64,000 bases of DNA from Paenibacillus sp. 1011MAR3C5 (GCF_003591485.1 NZ_QZCF01000010.1:1-64000); one strand, 5' to 3'. Counted from the stretch's first letter, positions 1 to 8,593 are shown. Notes: a model not told the origin generated them from the letters alone. Numbers and translations: made by a program.

Positions 1-127
1 CTACTGGACCGACAGGGGCCGATGGCGCAACTGGACCTACTGGACCGACAGGGGCCGATGGCGCAACTGGACCTACTGGACCGACAGGGGCCGATGGCGC
101 AACTGGACCTACTGGACCGACAGGGGC
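1..127 (+). repeat. 36-base perfect tandem repeat inside the collagen stalk
   Basis: Units at 1-36, 37-72 and 73-108 are identical and encode 12 residues ([12 protein letters not shown]). A fourth copy from 109 is shortened by loss of the GAD part before the stalk ends. Identity at the DNA level, including third codon positions, points to recent expansion or contraction by slippage. The array runs off the left edge, so copy number is unknown. Confidence 0.9.
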
Positions 128-620
128 AACTGGACCAATAGTAACTTCAGAAGGATTTTCTGCTTTTACAACAGCCGCTGGAGTTGCTGCCTCACAGCAA
201 GTTATTGGATGGACTGTTACTAATCCTTACTTTGCAGACCCAAGCTTCGACCCAGTGACGGGCGTATACACTGTTCCTGCAACTGGCAGATATTTAATCT
301 CTGCTACAATAGGATATACAACAACTGCTGCCATTACAGTTAACTTAGGAGCCGGTGTCAACCCAGCCTTTGTTGTACGCAGAATTACCGATGCAACAGA
401 TCTTATAACTGGATTATTCCCTGTATTAAACGTCGATGTCGCCTTGCTTCTTACACTACGTGCAATACTTGGTAACGGTTCAGTAGCTTTGGCTGGGGAA
501 GTAGAACTTACAGCCGGGGAAACGATTGGATTATTCTACGTTGCTGACGGTTTAACCATTCCATTGGATTTAGGGGGAGCAGGAAGCGGCGTCATTTGGT
601 CCATTAACCAACTTGCGTAA
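3..620 (+). CDS. Collagen-like exosporium protein, BclA type (3' part)
   Basis: The reading frame enters from outside the window, so the start is not seen. The first ~45 residues are Gly-X-Y triplets (GPT, GAD, GAT), the signature of bacterial collagen-like proteins. After [12 protein letters not shown] comes a ~155-residue globular end containing [12 protein letters not shown] and a hydrophobic [16 protein letters not shown] stretch, which resembles the C-terminal trimer-forming domain of BclA-type spore surface glycoproteins. Family knowledge places such proteins in the hair-like nap of the exosporium, with the collagen stalk glycosylated on Thr. A strong terminator follows about 40 bases after the stop, and a decayed copy of the same domain lies 600 bases downstream. 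I am sure of the collagen-like class; the spore location is inferred. Confidence 0.85.
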   Translation, partial: TGPTGADGATGPTGPTGADGATGPTGPTGADGATGPTGPTGATGPIVTSEGFSAFTTAAGVAASQQVIGWTVTNPYFADPSFDPVTGVYTVPATGRYLISATIGYTTTAAITVNLGAGVNPAFVVRRITDATDLITGLFPVLNVDVALLLTLRAILGNGSVALAGEVELTAGETIGLFYVADGLTIPLDLGGAGSGVIWSINQLA

Positions 621-662
621 TCTAAATTTTGCCCTGCCAGTTCAATAATCACTAGAATTGAT

Positions 663-699
663 GGCCTTTGGTCCTCTTGGAGTGACCAAAGGCCTTTTG
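663..699 (+). terminator. Rho-independent terminator of the collagen-like gene
   Basis: A perfect 11-base stem (GGCCTTTGGTC at 663-673 with GACCAAAGGCC at 684-694) and a 10-base loop are followed by TTTTGTG. It sits about 40 bases after the stop codon of the collagen-like gene. Confidence 0.85.
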
Positions 700-1216
700 T
701 GTGGGTTTGGCGTTATTAACTATCAACTCAAGGATAATGCTTCAAATTACAAACTGCCGATTCATGCTGCTGCAGTATCCTCAAATTTTTTGAAAAATTA
801 CACCGAATGAACCAACACGAACTCATGGTGAACCAAGGAGCACAGGTGTCATTTGGTCTTTTCATCAAATCCCCTAGGCTACGATTTTTCTTAAAGAGAC
901 CACTATATAAACTTTTGTGCAGAAGGTCCACTGGACTTTCTCGACACTCTGGTTCTCTTCTAAAGCCCTGACCATTATTTTCTGCAGCCTCCTGTGTCCT
1001 CCTCTACTAGTATTTTTTTTGGAAAGCTCTTCACAACAAGTACATATGATACATAGGCGAATTAACGATGGCTGGGGACCCAAAAATACAAGCAATAATA
1101 TTTCAAAAAAAAAAGACACTCTGAAGAGACATCCATGCACAACAAATAAGAAAATCCCAAAACTTGTATCGAAGGTCCAACGGAACCAACTGGTCCCCTA
1201 GAGGTAAACGAGGACC
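700..1216. other. Gap without an intact gene
   Basis: No open frame here has a credible ribosome binding site or family signature. Short traces near 915-935 and 1170-1200 read as broken Gly-Pro-Thr-like codons, for example GPTEPTGP from about 1172. The stretch may therefore be the worn-out collagen stalk of the pseudogene that follows. That is inference from weak similarity. Confidence 0.45.
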
Positions 1217-1413
1217 ACCGGCAGATACTCGATCAAAGCTACAATTAACTACACGACTAACGCCGTCATTTCCATTGCATTAGGAGCAAGTATCTTCCCT
1301 TCCTTCCGTGTGAGGCGCACCTCTCCCGGAATAACGGATCTGATTATAGCCGATTTCCCTATCCTGAACCTCAACATCGCCCTTCTGCTTAGTTTAAGAA
1401 CAATTCTGGGCAG
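1217..1413 (+). pseudogene. Remnant of a second BclA-like C-terminal domain
   Basis: In one frame this stretch encodes TGRYSIKATINYTTNAVIS, then FRVRR, then DLIIADFPILNLNIALLLSL. These match, in order and spacing, [24 protein letters not shown] and [20 protein letters not shown] of the intact protein at 3-620. There is no start codon or ribosome binding site. The collagen stalk upstream is broken by stops and frame changes, and similarity ends after LRTILGS. It is a decayed paralogue or duplication, and its 3' end now abuts the terminator of the convergent gene. Confidence 0.8.
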
Positions 1414-1432
1414 CGTCGTGAATGACGACAGA

Positions 1433-1460
1433 AACCCCTTCCGGATTGCAATCGGAAGGG
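1433..1460 (-). terminator. Possible terminator of the 1475-2023 gene
   Basis: An inverted repeat (CCCTTCCG at 1436-1443 with CGGAAGGG at 1453-1460) lies just past the stop codon on the minus strand. It is followed on that strand by only three T residues, so it is a moderate candidate. Confidence 0.5.
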
Positions 1461-1474
1461 ATTTCTTCATGCCG

Positions 1475-2023
1475 CTAGAACGGCAGCTTGATTTGGAATA
1501 ACACTTTAACCTGCTTCTCTTCGAATTTAACATCATCCACCGTGACCATATCCCCCGTCGGCAAGTCGAGCGGTACGACGATCGTCTCTAACATACGAAG
1601 CGGCAATTGAATTCCTTTCATCGTCAACGACTGGGGTCTCAATGCCAGATTGGGATTTTGCCACTCCAACCGATACTCGGCCCGGATGTGAGCTGGAATC
1701 CTATCTTTGTACGTGATGTTCAAATCCGCAATCAACCGGTCTCCATTCAGCTCGAACTCCGCACCATCTAGCTCGACACCTTCGGCCACATCACGGTCTA
1801 TATGCTTCTTGATCAAATCATTCACTTCCGCCTCACTCAGCACCAGCTCCGGCTTAAGGCGTTTCACCATGTCCACAGCCTTCTGCCTGACATCTATCGG
1901 ATTATAATTCAGATTAAGAGGCTTATCCGGTGAGATGTACGACAGAAACCACCATGCAGCCCCTCCTATGATCAGCAACATCACAATTAAGGTAATAAAC
2001 AATCTTTTCAAAAACTTCCCCAT
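1475..2023 (-). CDS. Membrane-anchored protein of unknown function
   Basis: A 182-residue protein with a basic N terminus (MGKFLKRLF) and one strong membrane segment at about residues 8-29. A ~150-residue soluble part follows and should face outside the cell. That part is rich in alternating hydrophobic residues (ELNGDRLIADLNITY, QVKVLFQIKLPF), suggesting beta structure, and has an LSEAEVNDLIKKHI helix at about 62-76. The layout recalls the Bacillus YpmS/DUF2140 group, but I do not recognise it firmly. The start has a good GAGGAGG site. It is divergent from ilvA across a 137-base spacer. Confidence 0.8.
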   Translation of the reverse strand: MGKFLKRLFITLIVMLLIIGGAAWWFLSYISPDKPLNLNYNPIDVRQKAVDMVKRLKPELVLSEAEVNDLIKKHIDRDVAEGVELDGAEFELNGDRLIADLNITYKDRIPAHIRAEYRLEWQNPNLALRPQSLTMKGIQLPLRMLETIVVPLDLPTGDMVTVDDVKFEEKQVKVLFQIKLPF

Positions 2024-2080
2024 TCTCTACCTCCTCGTCCAGCTCCTATTCTATCGAATTAGCTATTTTGAAGCCAGTCC

Positions 2081-2109
2081 CTTCATTCTTCCTGTCATAA
2101 TGGTATAAT
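2081..2109 (+). promoter_or_regulatory. Candidate ilvA promoter, extended -10
   Basis: TGGTATAAT at 2101-2109 is an extended -10 element (TG, one base, TATAAT). The -35 region (CTTCAT at 2081-2086, 17 bases upstream) is poor, as is common for extended -10 promoters. The leader to the ilvA start would be about 45 bases, too short for a T-box. Confidence 0.45.
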
Positions 2110-2160
2110 GAATCCACTCATTATCCAAGATGCACACGACTGACGGAAGGAAGGTTCTCT

Positions 2161-3429
2161 ATGAATGTTCATCCTTTATCTCATAACCATATAAGACTCG
2201 AAGAAATTGTACAGGCCCAAATGCATCTGAAAGATGTGATCTCCCGCACCCCGCTTCAATATAATCGAGTATTATCGGAACGCTATAATTGCCAGGTCTG
2301 GCTCAAACGCGAAGATCTGCAAGTCGTCCGTTCGTTCAAAATAAGAGGTGCCTATCATCTGATGCGCTCCCTCTCCCTCGAGGAAACGGTGAAAGGCGTC
2401 GTCTGCGCAAGCGCCGGCAACCACGCCCAAGGTGTAGCCTACTCCTGCCAGACGCTAGGAATACCAGGCAAAATCTATATGCCGACCACCACGCCGAGAC
2501 AAAAGGTAAAGCAAGTATCTTTCTTCGGCGGTGACATGGTCGAAGTCGTCCTGACCGGTGACACGTTCGATGATGCTTATGCGGAAGCAATAGCGGAGAG
2601 CCAGCGCAGCGGTCTCGCTTTCATCCATCCGTTCGATGATCGGAAGATTATTGCAGGCAACGGAACGGTCGGCCAAGAGCTGATGGAGAAGGCGGAGACT
2701 GCGCCGGATTATATCTTCGTGACAGTCGGTGGAGGCGGACTCGCCGCCGGTGTAGCTTCCTACGTAAAGATCGTTGCTCCCCAAACCCAAATCATAGGCG
2801 TCGAGCCTGAGGGAGCTCCATCGCTCCGCGCCTCACTTGATGCGGGCGAAGTCGTGCCGCTGGAGATGATAGACAAATTCGTAGACGGAGCTGCGGTCAA
2901 GCGCATTGGCGACTTGACCTTCTCGATCTGCCAAGAGCTGCTGGACGATGTTATCACCGTACCGGAAGGCAAAGTATGTACGACGCTGCTTGATCTGTAT
3001 AATGAAAATGCCATCGTAGCCGAGCCTGCAGGTGCCCTTCCTATTGCAGCGCTTGACGCTTACCGGGATCAGATTACTGGCAAAACGGTTGTCTGCGTCG
3101 TCAGCGGCGGAAATAATGACGTAGACCGTATGCAGGAGATCAAAGAACGCTCCTTGATTTACGAAGGATACAAACATTATTTCATGGTCAGCTTCCCGCA
3201 GAGAGCTGGAGCGCTCCGTGAATTCCTTGATCAGGTATTAGGCCCGAACGACGATATTACCCGCTTCGAATATACTAAGAAATCAAATAAAGACAACGGT
3301 CCCGCATTGGTCGGACTCGAGCTCAAGCATCGCGAGGACTATCAGCCGCTCGTTGAACGCATGCAGAAGAAAGGCTTCCAGTTCGTTGAATTGAATAAGG
3401 ATCCTGTATTATTTAATCTGCTCATTTGA
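2161..3429 (+). CDS. ilvA: Threonine dehydratase (threonine ammonia-lyase), biosynthetic
   Basis: Converts threonine to 2-oxobutanoate and ammonia, the first step from threonine to isoleucine, using pyridoxal phosphate in the cytoplasm. The PLP lysine lies in VRSFKIRGAYH (Lys60). The phosphate-holding glycine loop is TVGGGGLAAG at about 188-197, and SAGNHAQG is the substrate loop. Residues ~335-415 (FPQRAGALREFLDQVL onward) form a single ACT-like regulatory domain, as in the ~420-residue Bacillus IlvA. This predicts feedback control by isoleucine and valine. A GGAAGGAAGG sequence precedes the start. It stands alone with a convergent reductase gene downstream, and no other ilv gene is in the window. 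Confidence 0.95.
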   Translation: MNVHPLSHNHIRLEEIVQAQMHLKDVISRTPLQYNRVLSERYNCQVWLKREDLQVVRSFKIRGAYHLMRSLSLEETVKGVVCASAGNHAQGVAYSCQTLGIPGKIYMPTTTPRQKVKQVSFFGGDMVEVVLTGDTFDDAYAEAIAESQRSGLAFIHPFDDRKIIAGNGTVGQELMEKAETAPDYIFVTVGGGGLAAGVASYVKIVAPQTQIIGVEPEGAPSLRASLDAGEVVPLEMIDKFVDGAAVKRIGDLTFSICQELLDDVITVPEGKVCTTLLDLYNENAIVAEPAGALPIAALDAYRDQITGKTVVCVVSGGNNDVDRMQEIKERSLIYEGYKHYFMVSFPQRAGALREFLDQVLGPNDDITRFEYTKKSNKDNGPALVGLELKHREDYQPLVERMQKKGFQFVELNKDPVLFNLLI

Positions 3430-3457
3430 GTCCAGCCAGCACCAGACACACAACAAC

Positions 3458-3483
3458 CAGCCCGAGAGACGTCTCTCGGGCTG
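3458..3483. terminator. Bidirectional terminator between ilvA and a convergent gene
   Basis: A perfect 26-base palindrome (CAGCCCGAGAGAC followed by its complement) lies 29 bases past the ilvA stop and 20 bases past the stop of the convergent gene. T tracts are weak on both sides, but position and symmetry support a shared terminator. Confidence 0.7.
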
Positions 3484-3502
3484 TTCGCATGTCACGATAC
3501 TT

Positions 3503-4483
3503 CTACCAAGCATACGCGCCTGGCGCATCTCCACCTGGACCAGGAAAGATTTCGTCAATACGCTTTAACGTTTCCTCGTCCAACTTCACATCAACAACCC
3601 GAAGGGAACGTTCGAATTGCTCGCTCGTACGCACACCGATAATCGGTGCGGTGACCGCTGGATTAGCAAGCAGCCATGCAAGCGACACGACATCCTCCGG
3701 CTCGCCTAGTTCATCGCAAAGCTTGGCGTAGGCCTCCAGTTGATCCTGAAACTTGGCGAGACGCTTCTCATCCCCACTTCGACGTCCGCCGCCTTTTCTG
3801 CGGCGCTGGTTCCCCGCGAGCAAGCCTCCATCAAGCGGGCTCCATGGCAGGACGCCAAGTCCCAATGCCTGGGATGCCGGAAGCACCTCGAGCTCCGGCA
3901 GACGGCACAACAAATTGTACTTGTGCTGCTCAGAGACAAGACCCAATATCCCTCTGGCTTTCGCTTCACCCTGCGCCACCGCAATATCCCAGCCGGCGAA
4001 GTTGCTGGAGCCGACATACCCGATTTTCCCTTGTGCCTGAGCAGTCTGAAAAGCACCCCATAGCTCGGTCCAATTCACTCTCCGGTCCACATGATGCATT
4101 TGGTACAGCTCGATATGGTCCGTCTGCAAGCGCTTGAGCGAGCCTTCCAGATGCCTGCGGATTTTGTAGGATGACAAGCCCTGCTCCCGATTGGGTCCGT
4201 CATATGTGTCATGCATATCGCCATACACTTTAGTAGCCAGAACGGTACGTTCCCTTCTCCCGCTCCCTTCCTTGAACCATCGGCCGATCATTTCCTCCGT
4301 ACGCCCGGCATTCTCACCCCAGCCATAAATGTTCGCCGTATCGAAAAAGTTGATGCCGGCATCCAGCGCCGCATCCATAATTCGGAATGCATCCTTCTCA
4401 TCCGTATCCACGCCAAAATTCATAGTGCCTAGACATAGCCTGCTTACCTTCAATCCGGAATTTCCAAGATACGTATATTTCAT
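3503..4483 (-). CDS. Aldo/keto reductase
   Basis: A 326-residue NADPH-dependent oxidoreductase of the aldo/keto reductase superfamily (TIM barrel). The catalytic set is visible: Asp and Tyr in FFDTANIYG (~47-54), Lys in VLATKVYG (~81-88) and His in YQMHHVD (~127-133). The NADP-binding end has IIGVRTSEQ near 280. The N terminus, MKYTYLGNSGLKVSRLCLGTM, is typical of the AKR11/YhdN-like bacterial group. The substrate cannot be told from sequence. An AAGGGG site precedes the start. A second, different reductase of this superfamily is at 52402-53400. Confidence 0.93.
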   Translation of the reverse strand: MKYTYLGNSGLKVSRLCLGTMNFGVDTDEKDAFRIMDAALDAGINFFDTANIYGWGENAGRTEEMIGRWFKEGSGRRERTVLATKVYGDMHDTYDGPNREQGLSSYKIRRHLEGSLKRLQTDHIELYQMHHVDRRVNWTELWGAFQTAQAQGKIGYVGSSNFAGWDIAVAQGEAKARGILGLVSEQHKYNLLCRLPELEVLPASQALGLGVLPWSPLDGGLLAGNQRRRKGGGRRSGDEKRLAKFQDQLEAYAKLCDELGEPEDVVSLAWLLANPAVTAPIIGVRTSEQFERSLRVVDVKLDEETLKRIDEIFPGPGGDAPGAYAW

Positions 4484-4614
4484 GTCCGCTGCCCCTTTTC
4501 AATTTAGAATGAGACGGATATTACAATAAATCTACAAAAATAATATAAAGGATCCACATGTCGTTCACGTTCGTGTTACAAATCATCCTTAGACTATGCT
4601 GTAGGAGGTGCGTC

Positions 4615-5784
4615 ATGCTGATTCATTCTCATAACCGGCAATTGAAATTGCTGATTGTCTACGCCTCATACGGCGAAGGACATATCCAAGCAGCGAAAGC
4701 ACTTCGCGATGCCTACATCGATTCCGGGTATCATCAGGTCGTCCTATACGATCTGATGGCGGAATCACATCCATGGCTGAATGAAATGACCAAGCGCTTT
4801 TATCACAAGAGCTACACGCATTTGCCCTTTCTCTATGGCTGGATGTATGGCATTACCAAACCGATGAAGCATAATTCCCTGCTGGGCAACTGGCTGCATT
4901 CCTTCGGCCGCCATAAGGTGAAGCAACTGCTGCTGGCGGAGAAGCCCGATGCCGTCATCTACACCTTTCCCTTCTATGCGATTCAGAGCATGAGGAAGCT
5001 TGCTTCATCTATTCCCTCTTATGCGGTGATTACCGACTTCGACCTGCATCGCAGATGGGTACACCCCAGCATAGAACGCTATTATGTAGCCACTAAGGAT
5101 CTGTACCGCGAGCTTCAGCAGCTTGGCATTCGAAGCAGCGCGATAAAAGTGAGCGGACTGCCGCTGAAGAAAGAATTCCGCTCCATCGAGCGTTCTCCTG
5201 AGCTGTACAGCGGTTACGGACTTCAATATGGGTGCCCCACCATACTTATTATGGCTGGCGCTCAAGGTGTCATGCCCAACATCGATAAAATATGCGAGCA
5301 GCTTCTGCATGATCCGCATGTGCAAGTTGCCGTTGTCTGCGGACATAATCGCCAGCTAAAAGAGATGATCCAAGAGCGCTTCCGCTCCCATCCTTCGGCA
5401 CACCGCCTCACGGCATTCGGATATATGGATCGCATTCATGAATTAATGGCGCTTGCAGACGGGTTGATCACCAAGCCTGGCGGTCTTACGTTAGCCGAAG
5501 CGATCGCTGCTGAGCTGCCAGCCTTTCTCTATCGTCCCGTCCCCGGCCAAGAGAAGCAGAACGCGTTGTATCTGCAGTCCAAAGGCGCAGCATTCATCTC
5601 CAGAGACAGCCATGAACTGGTTCGTCAATTGCTCCAGTTGGTGAATGATCCGATTAAGCTCATGAACTGTCGCATACGCATCCGGAGCCTTCAAGCGAAG
5701 GGTTCCTCCCATTCTGCCGCTGAGACGATTATAATGGATATTGTAACCAAATTGCATGTGCAAGATAAAGCTTCCTTCTTTTAA
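4615..5784 (+). CDS. MGDG-synthase/UgtP-like glycosyltransferase
   Basis: A 389-residue GT28-type glycosyltransferase. The N-terminal half starts LLIVYASYGEGHIQAAKAL, the membrane-lipid glycosyltransferase motif with its GxGH-like loop. The C-terminal half has GLPLKKEF, ILIMAGAQGVMPNI and the nucleotide-sugar site TKPGGLTLAEAIA with PVPGQEKQN. In Bacillus and Staphylococcus, relatives (UgtP/YpfP) add glucose to diacylglycerol to make glycolipid anchors at the inner face of the membrane. I chose ATG 4615 because GTAGGAGGTG lies 5 bases upstream; an in-frame ATG at 4558 has no ribosome site. The next gene is a carrier, matching the ypfP-ltaA pairing of glycolipid synthase and flippase. Confidence 0.88.
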   Translation: MLIHSHNRQLKLLIVYASYGEGHIQAAKALRDAYIDSGYHQVVLYDLMAESHPWLNEMTKRFYHKSYTHLPFLYGWMYGITKPMKHNSLLGNWLHSFGRHKVKQLLLAEKPDAVIYTFPFYAIQSMRKLASSIPSYAVITDFDLHRRWVHPSIERYYVATKDLYRELQQLGIRSSAIKVSGLPLKKEFRSIERSPELYSGYGLQYGCPTILIMAGAQGVMPNIDKICEQLLHDPHVQVAVVCGHNRQLKEMIQERFRSHPSAHRLTAFGYMDRIHELMALADGLITKPGGLTLAEAIAAELPAFLYRPVPGQEKQNALYLQSKGAAFISRDSHELVRQLLQLVNDPIKLMNCRIRIRSLQAKGSSHSAAETIIMDIVTKLHVQDKASFF

Positions 5785-5814
5785 GTCAGTGTGGAAAAGG
5801 AGTCTATTCGTACT

Positions 5815-6981
5815 ATGCGCCAAAATCATTGGGTTGGGCCGGATATGCGGCTCTTATCCGTCATTCTGTTTATTGTCGAATTCGTACGGGGAGCTGTGCT
5901 TGTCAGCCTTCTTCCCATCTATGGAGCTCGTTCTCTCGGATTATCTCCTGACGTTATCGGTCTGGCGATATCTGCCCACTACATTACGGATACGCTGCTG
6001 AAGATCGCCATTGGTTATCTGCTTGACCGCTTCTCTCCGCGTCTGATTGTACAAATCAGCTTGGCCATTGCGCTTGTCGGGGTCTATGCGCTCCAATTCG
6101 CCGATCTTCCCTGGATGTTCATCGGCGCCGCCGCAATCTACGGAATAGGCATGTCCCCCATCTGGATTGTCTGCTTGACCAGAGTGTCCGAGGAGCATCG
6201 AGCTACCCAAATGGGCTTCCTCTACACCATCTGGTTATTCGGACTGGGAAGCGGACCGATCATTTGCAACATTTTGCTCGATTACAGCTCAGACCTAACC
6301 TATAACTTGCTCGTCCTGATGTCGGTTGCGGCCTTGCTGCTGTCTTTCTTCATGAGAAAAAGCAAGGTGTCATCGATGCACCATATCCCGATCAAAGCGC
6401 AGATTCACGCCCTTCGCGATAAGCTTGTCAGCATGAAACAGCTTCTTCCGGGCATGATTCTGCAGACGACCGGCGCCAGCATGCTCATTCCGATCCTGCC
6501 GGGCTTCGCAACTCACGAGCTTGGACTGTCAGGAGCGCAATACTCCATTCTTCTGACGGTAGGCGGATTATGCGCTGTAGGGGGCCTTATCCCCATGGGC
6601 AAGCTATCCGACAGACTTGGCGGAAACAGATGGTTTCTAGTCGTCGGATTTCTTGCTTTTGCCTTTGGATTGTATGTACTGGCATGGGGACTTTCATTCT
6701 GGTATTGTTTAGTTATAGCGGTGGGACTTGGATTATCCTATTCGGCTATTCTGCCGACCTGGAACGCTTTGCTGGCCACATACGTACCACCTAAGCAAGA
6801 GGGAGTCGGCTGGGGTCTTCTGTCGACCTTTGAAGGTGTAGGCGTCATGATCGGACCTATACTGGGTGGCGTAATCGCCCTGTGGGGCGGCGAAACCGCT
6901 GTGTTCTGGACAAGCGCCATCCTATTCGGCCTAATCGGCCTTTACTATTCAACACTTAAGAAGATCGGGGTTAGGAATTGA
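5815..6981 (+). CDS. Major facilitator superfamily transporter, possible glycolipid flippase
   Basis: A ~388-residue protein with about 12 membrane helices. MFS hallmarks include the A-motif-like GYLLDRFSPR (~residues 65-75) and the repeat GKLSDRLGG in the second half. It starts 30 bases after the glycosyltransferase. GTG 5791 is in frame but lacks a ribosome site, whereas ATG 5815 has AAAAGGAG 12 bases upstream, so the later start is preferred. Because it follows a UgtP-like gene, transport of the glycolipid product across the membrane (LtaA-like) is plausible, but drug efflux cannot be excluded. The stop overlaps the next start (TGATG). Confidence 0.85.
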   Translation: MRQNHWVGPDMRLLSVILFIVEFVRGAVLVSLLPIYGARSLGLSPDVIGLAISAHYITDTLLKIAIGYLLDRFSPRLIVQISLAIALVGVYALQFADLPWMFIGAAAIYGIGMSPIWIVCLTRVSEEHRATQMGFLYTIWLFGLGSGPIICNILLDYSSDLTYNLLVLMSVAALLLSFFMRKSKVSSMHHIPIKAQIHALRDKLVSMKQLLPGMILQTTGASMLIPILPGFATHELGLSGAQYSILLTVGGLCAVGGLIPMGKLSDRLGGNRWFLVVGFLAFAFGLYVLAWGLSFWYCLVIAVGLGLSYSAILPTWNALLATYVPPKQEGVGWGLLSTFEGVGVMIGPILGGVIALWGGETAVFWTSAILFGLIGLYYSTLKKIGVRN

Positions 6982-7589
6982 TGAGCAACTGGCAAGACTG
7001 GATTCAAGATTTGAAAAATATGGACCTGAACCAAATTCAGCAAACGCTGGAGAGCTATTCGCAGTTCGGTCCGCTTCCGGGCATTTTGCTGCCCTTCATC
7101 GAAGCTTTTCTGCCCTTCCTGCCGCTCATTCTTATTATTGCGGCTAATGTGAACATCTACGGACTCGGACTTGGGTTTCTCTTCTCCTGGATTGGTGTCA
7201 CGGGAGGCGCGATATGTGTTTTTTTTATATGCCGTACTCTCGGACGCAATGTAAAAACCAAACTGATGGGCAGATTTCCGAAGTCAGAACGTTTCTTCAA
7301 CTGGGTTGAGAAGAGAGGCTTCACTCCCTTGTTTCTGCTCGCCTGCTTTCCGTTTACGCCATCGGTAGTGATTACCGTCGTTTCCGGTCTTAGCAAAGTT
7401 CCCTTCCATACATTTTTGCTGGCGACGATGATGGGTAAGGCGGTTATGATCTTCGTCATCTCGCTCATCAGCTTTGACATTACCAACCTGGTGAATGAGC
7501 CATGGCGCATATTCGTCTCCATTACAGCTGTGCTTGTGATGTGGTTTGGAGGAAAGACGCTGGAGAAACGTTATCAGGTGAACGGGTGA
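6981..7589 (+). CDS. TVP38/TMEM64-type (VTT domain) membrane protein
   Basis: A 202-residue multi-helix membrane protein of the VTT/DedA-like superfamily. The core has LPGILLPFIEAFLPFLPL near residues 33-50, the reentrant-loop motif F-L-x-x-R-G-F near EKRGFTPLFLLACFPFTPS, and GKAVMIFVIS. Family members are implicated in moving lipids, including undecaprenyl phosphate, between leaflets. The start shares bases with the stop of the transporter gene (TGATG), so translation is probably coupled. The three genes from 4615 look like one membrane-lipid operon. Confidence 0.85.
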   Translation: MSNWQDWIQDLKNMDLNQIQQTLESYSQFGPLPGILLPFIEAFLPFLPLILIIAANVNIYGLGLGFLFSWIGVTGGAICVFFICRTLGRNVKTKLMGRFPKSERFFNWVEKRGFTPLFLLACFPFTPSVVITVVSGLSKVPFHTFLLATMMGKAVMIFVISLISFDITNLVNEPWRIFVSITAVLVMWFGGKTLEKRYQVNG

Positions 7590-7599
7590 GGTGACTGAG

Positions 7600-7956
7600 A
7601 TGCAGAGCATAACCTTATGGCATCCCCACGCAGCTCTCCCCCCATTGTCCTCCTGGCTGAATATCGGGGCGACAGCCCTTGTGCTTCTTCTAGCTTGCGG
7701 ACTGCTCGGAGCCATGTTTCTCGTCATACGCGTCATGTCGGATGACTCCGACAACTATAAGAGTATCCGCGGCATGGTGGAAGCCATCTTCGGAACACCA
7801 GCTCATCTGAGGAACGAGCAAGAAGAACCGCCCGCTTCCTCCTCCCCCAATAGCGGCAAGCCTCAAGCCTTCTACCGCGAGCCTTGCCCTGGATGCGGCG
7901 AGGAAGTAACCGAACGCGATGTCACCTGTCCTTCCTGCGAGCTCCGATTGCTGTAA
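7600..7956 (+). CDS. Small membrane protein with C-terminal zinc ribbon
   Basis: A 118-residue protein with one membrane helix at about 22-45 (ATALVLLLACGLLGAMFLVI), a Pro/Ser-rich linker and a C-terminal CPGCGEEVTERDVTCPSC zinc ribbon (two Cys pairs). The function is unknown; such ribbons often act in protein contacts. GAGGTG lies 7 bases before ATG 7600; a GTG at 7591 is in frame but overlaps that site. It follows the VTT gene by 10 bases and is probably the last gene of the 4615 operon. Confidence 0.75.
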   Translation: MQSITLWHPHAALPPLSSWLNIGATALVLLLACGLLGAMFLVIRVMSDDSDNYKSIRGMVEAIFGTPAHLRNEQEEPPASSSPNSGKPQAFYREPCPGCGEEVTERDVTCPSCELRLL

Positions 7957-8044
7957 TGAACTTATATCTTCCCTTCTCCCGTGGCACACTAATACTGATC
8001 ATCCTTTACGATAGATCATACTTCCTGCAAAGGAGCGATAGCCC

Positions 8045-8188
8045 ATGTCCGGCAAAAATCCATCCGATCGCCAGAAGGCAGCAAGCAAGGCCCAGTCGCT
8101 CGCAGACCGTCATCAGGCAAGCAAAGAACAGGCCAGGGATCTGCAATCGGAAGCTGACCGTGCCGCTGTGCCCAAGCACGGCCTATAA
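8045..8188 (+). CDS. Small basic hydrophilic protein, 47 residues
   Basis: A short frame starts MSGKNPSDRQKAASKAQS and ends VPKHGL. It is rich in Ala, Lys, Gln and Arg with no hydrophobic segment, probably one long helix. AAAGGAG lies 10 bases before the start. It sits 34 bases before the next small gene, which has its own strong site. No family is recognised; size and composition resemble small spore or stress proteins of bacilli. Confidence 0.6.
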   Translation: MSGKNPSDRQKAASKAQSLADRHQASKEQARDLQSEADRAAVPKHGL

Positions 8189-8222
8189 GCTTTATGAAGA
8201 CAGCTAAGGAGGATAAAGGCAT

Positions 8223-8519
8223 ATGAGCAACTCTCATGAAGAGCATCGAATGGATCCCATCTCCGGCGAGCCGGTGGAAGCAGACGGCGTATACCGCAAT
8301 GAATGGGGACGGGACGAGAAGCTTGAGCGGGGCGACGTCTTCCCTGCCGATCCGATTCTCGGATCAACGGAGTGGAGACAGGTCGAGCTTGAATTCGACA
8401 ACCATCACGAAGGGCGCACTGATCCTAGACTTACGCCCCATGATGACGACGACAACCCGGAAGCTCACATGCAGCATCCAAGACGCCATACGACAAGCAA
8501 CAAGGATAAAGACGACTAA
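8223..8519 (+). CDS. Small acidic hypothetical protein
   Basis: A 98-residue, very hydrophilic protein. The first half has a compact motif (DPISGEPVEADGVYRNEWG, then ERGDVFPADP) that looks like a conserved fold. The second half is rich in Asp, His and Arg (HDDDDNPEAH). AAGGAGG lies close to the start, so the gene is very likely real. Function unknown. It forms a pair with the 47-residue gene just upstream. Confidence 0.75.
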   Translation: MSNSHEEHRMDPISGEPVEADGVYRNEWGRDEKLERGDVFPADPILGSTEWRQVELEFDNHHEGRTDPRLTPHDDDDNPEAHMQHPRRHTTSNKDKDD

Positions 8520-8545
8520 TCTCGCTATCCATCCATACGAACAAG

Positions 8546-8584
8546 GAAGGGAGAAGCCGGGCGCATGCACCTTGCTCTCCCTTC
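8546..8584. terminator. Weak inverted repeat between convergent genes
   Basis: GAAGGGAGA (8546-8554) pairs with TCTCCCTTC (8576-8584) across a 21-base loop, between the small acidic gene and the convergent alkC. The T tract is poor. It is a possible shared terminator. Confidence 0.35.
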
Positions 8585-8593
8585 TCCTGCTTG

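Noticed and set aside
1310-1501. 63-residue gene starting MRRTSPGITDL
   Set aside because: Similarity to the BclA-like domain begins about 90 bases upstream of its ATG in the same frame, and the end runs into the 3' region of the opposite gene. It is part of a pseudogene.
2024-2160. T-box leader for ilvA
   Set aside because: The space is only 137 bases and shows neither the T-box sequence nor a terminator.
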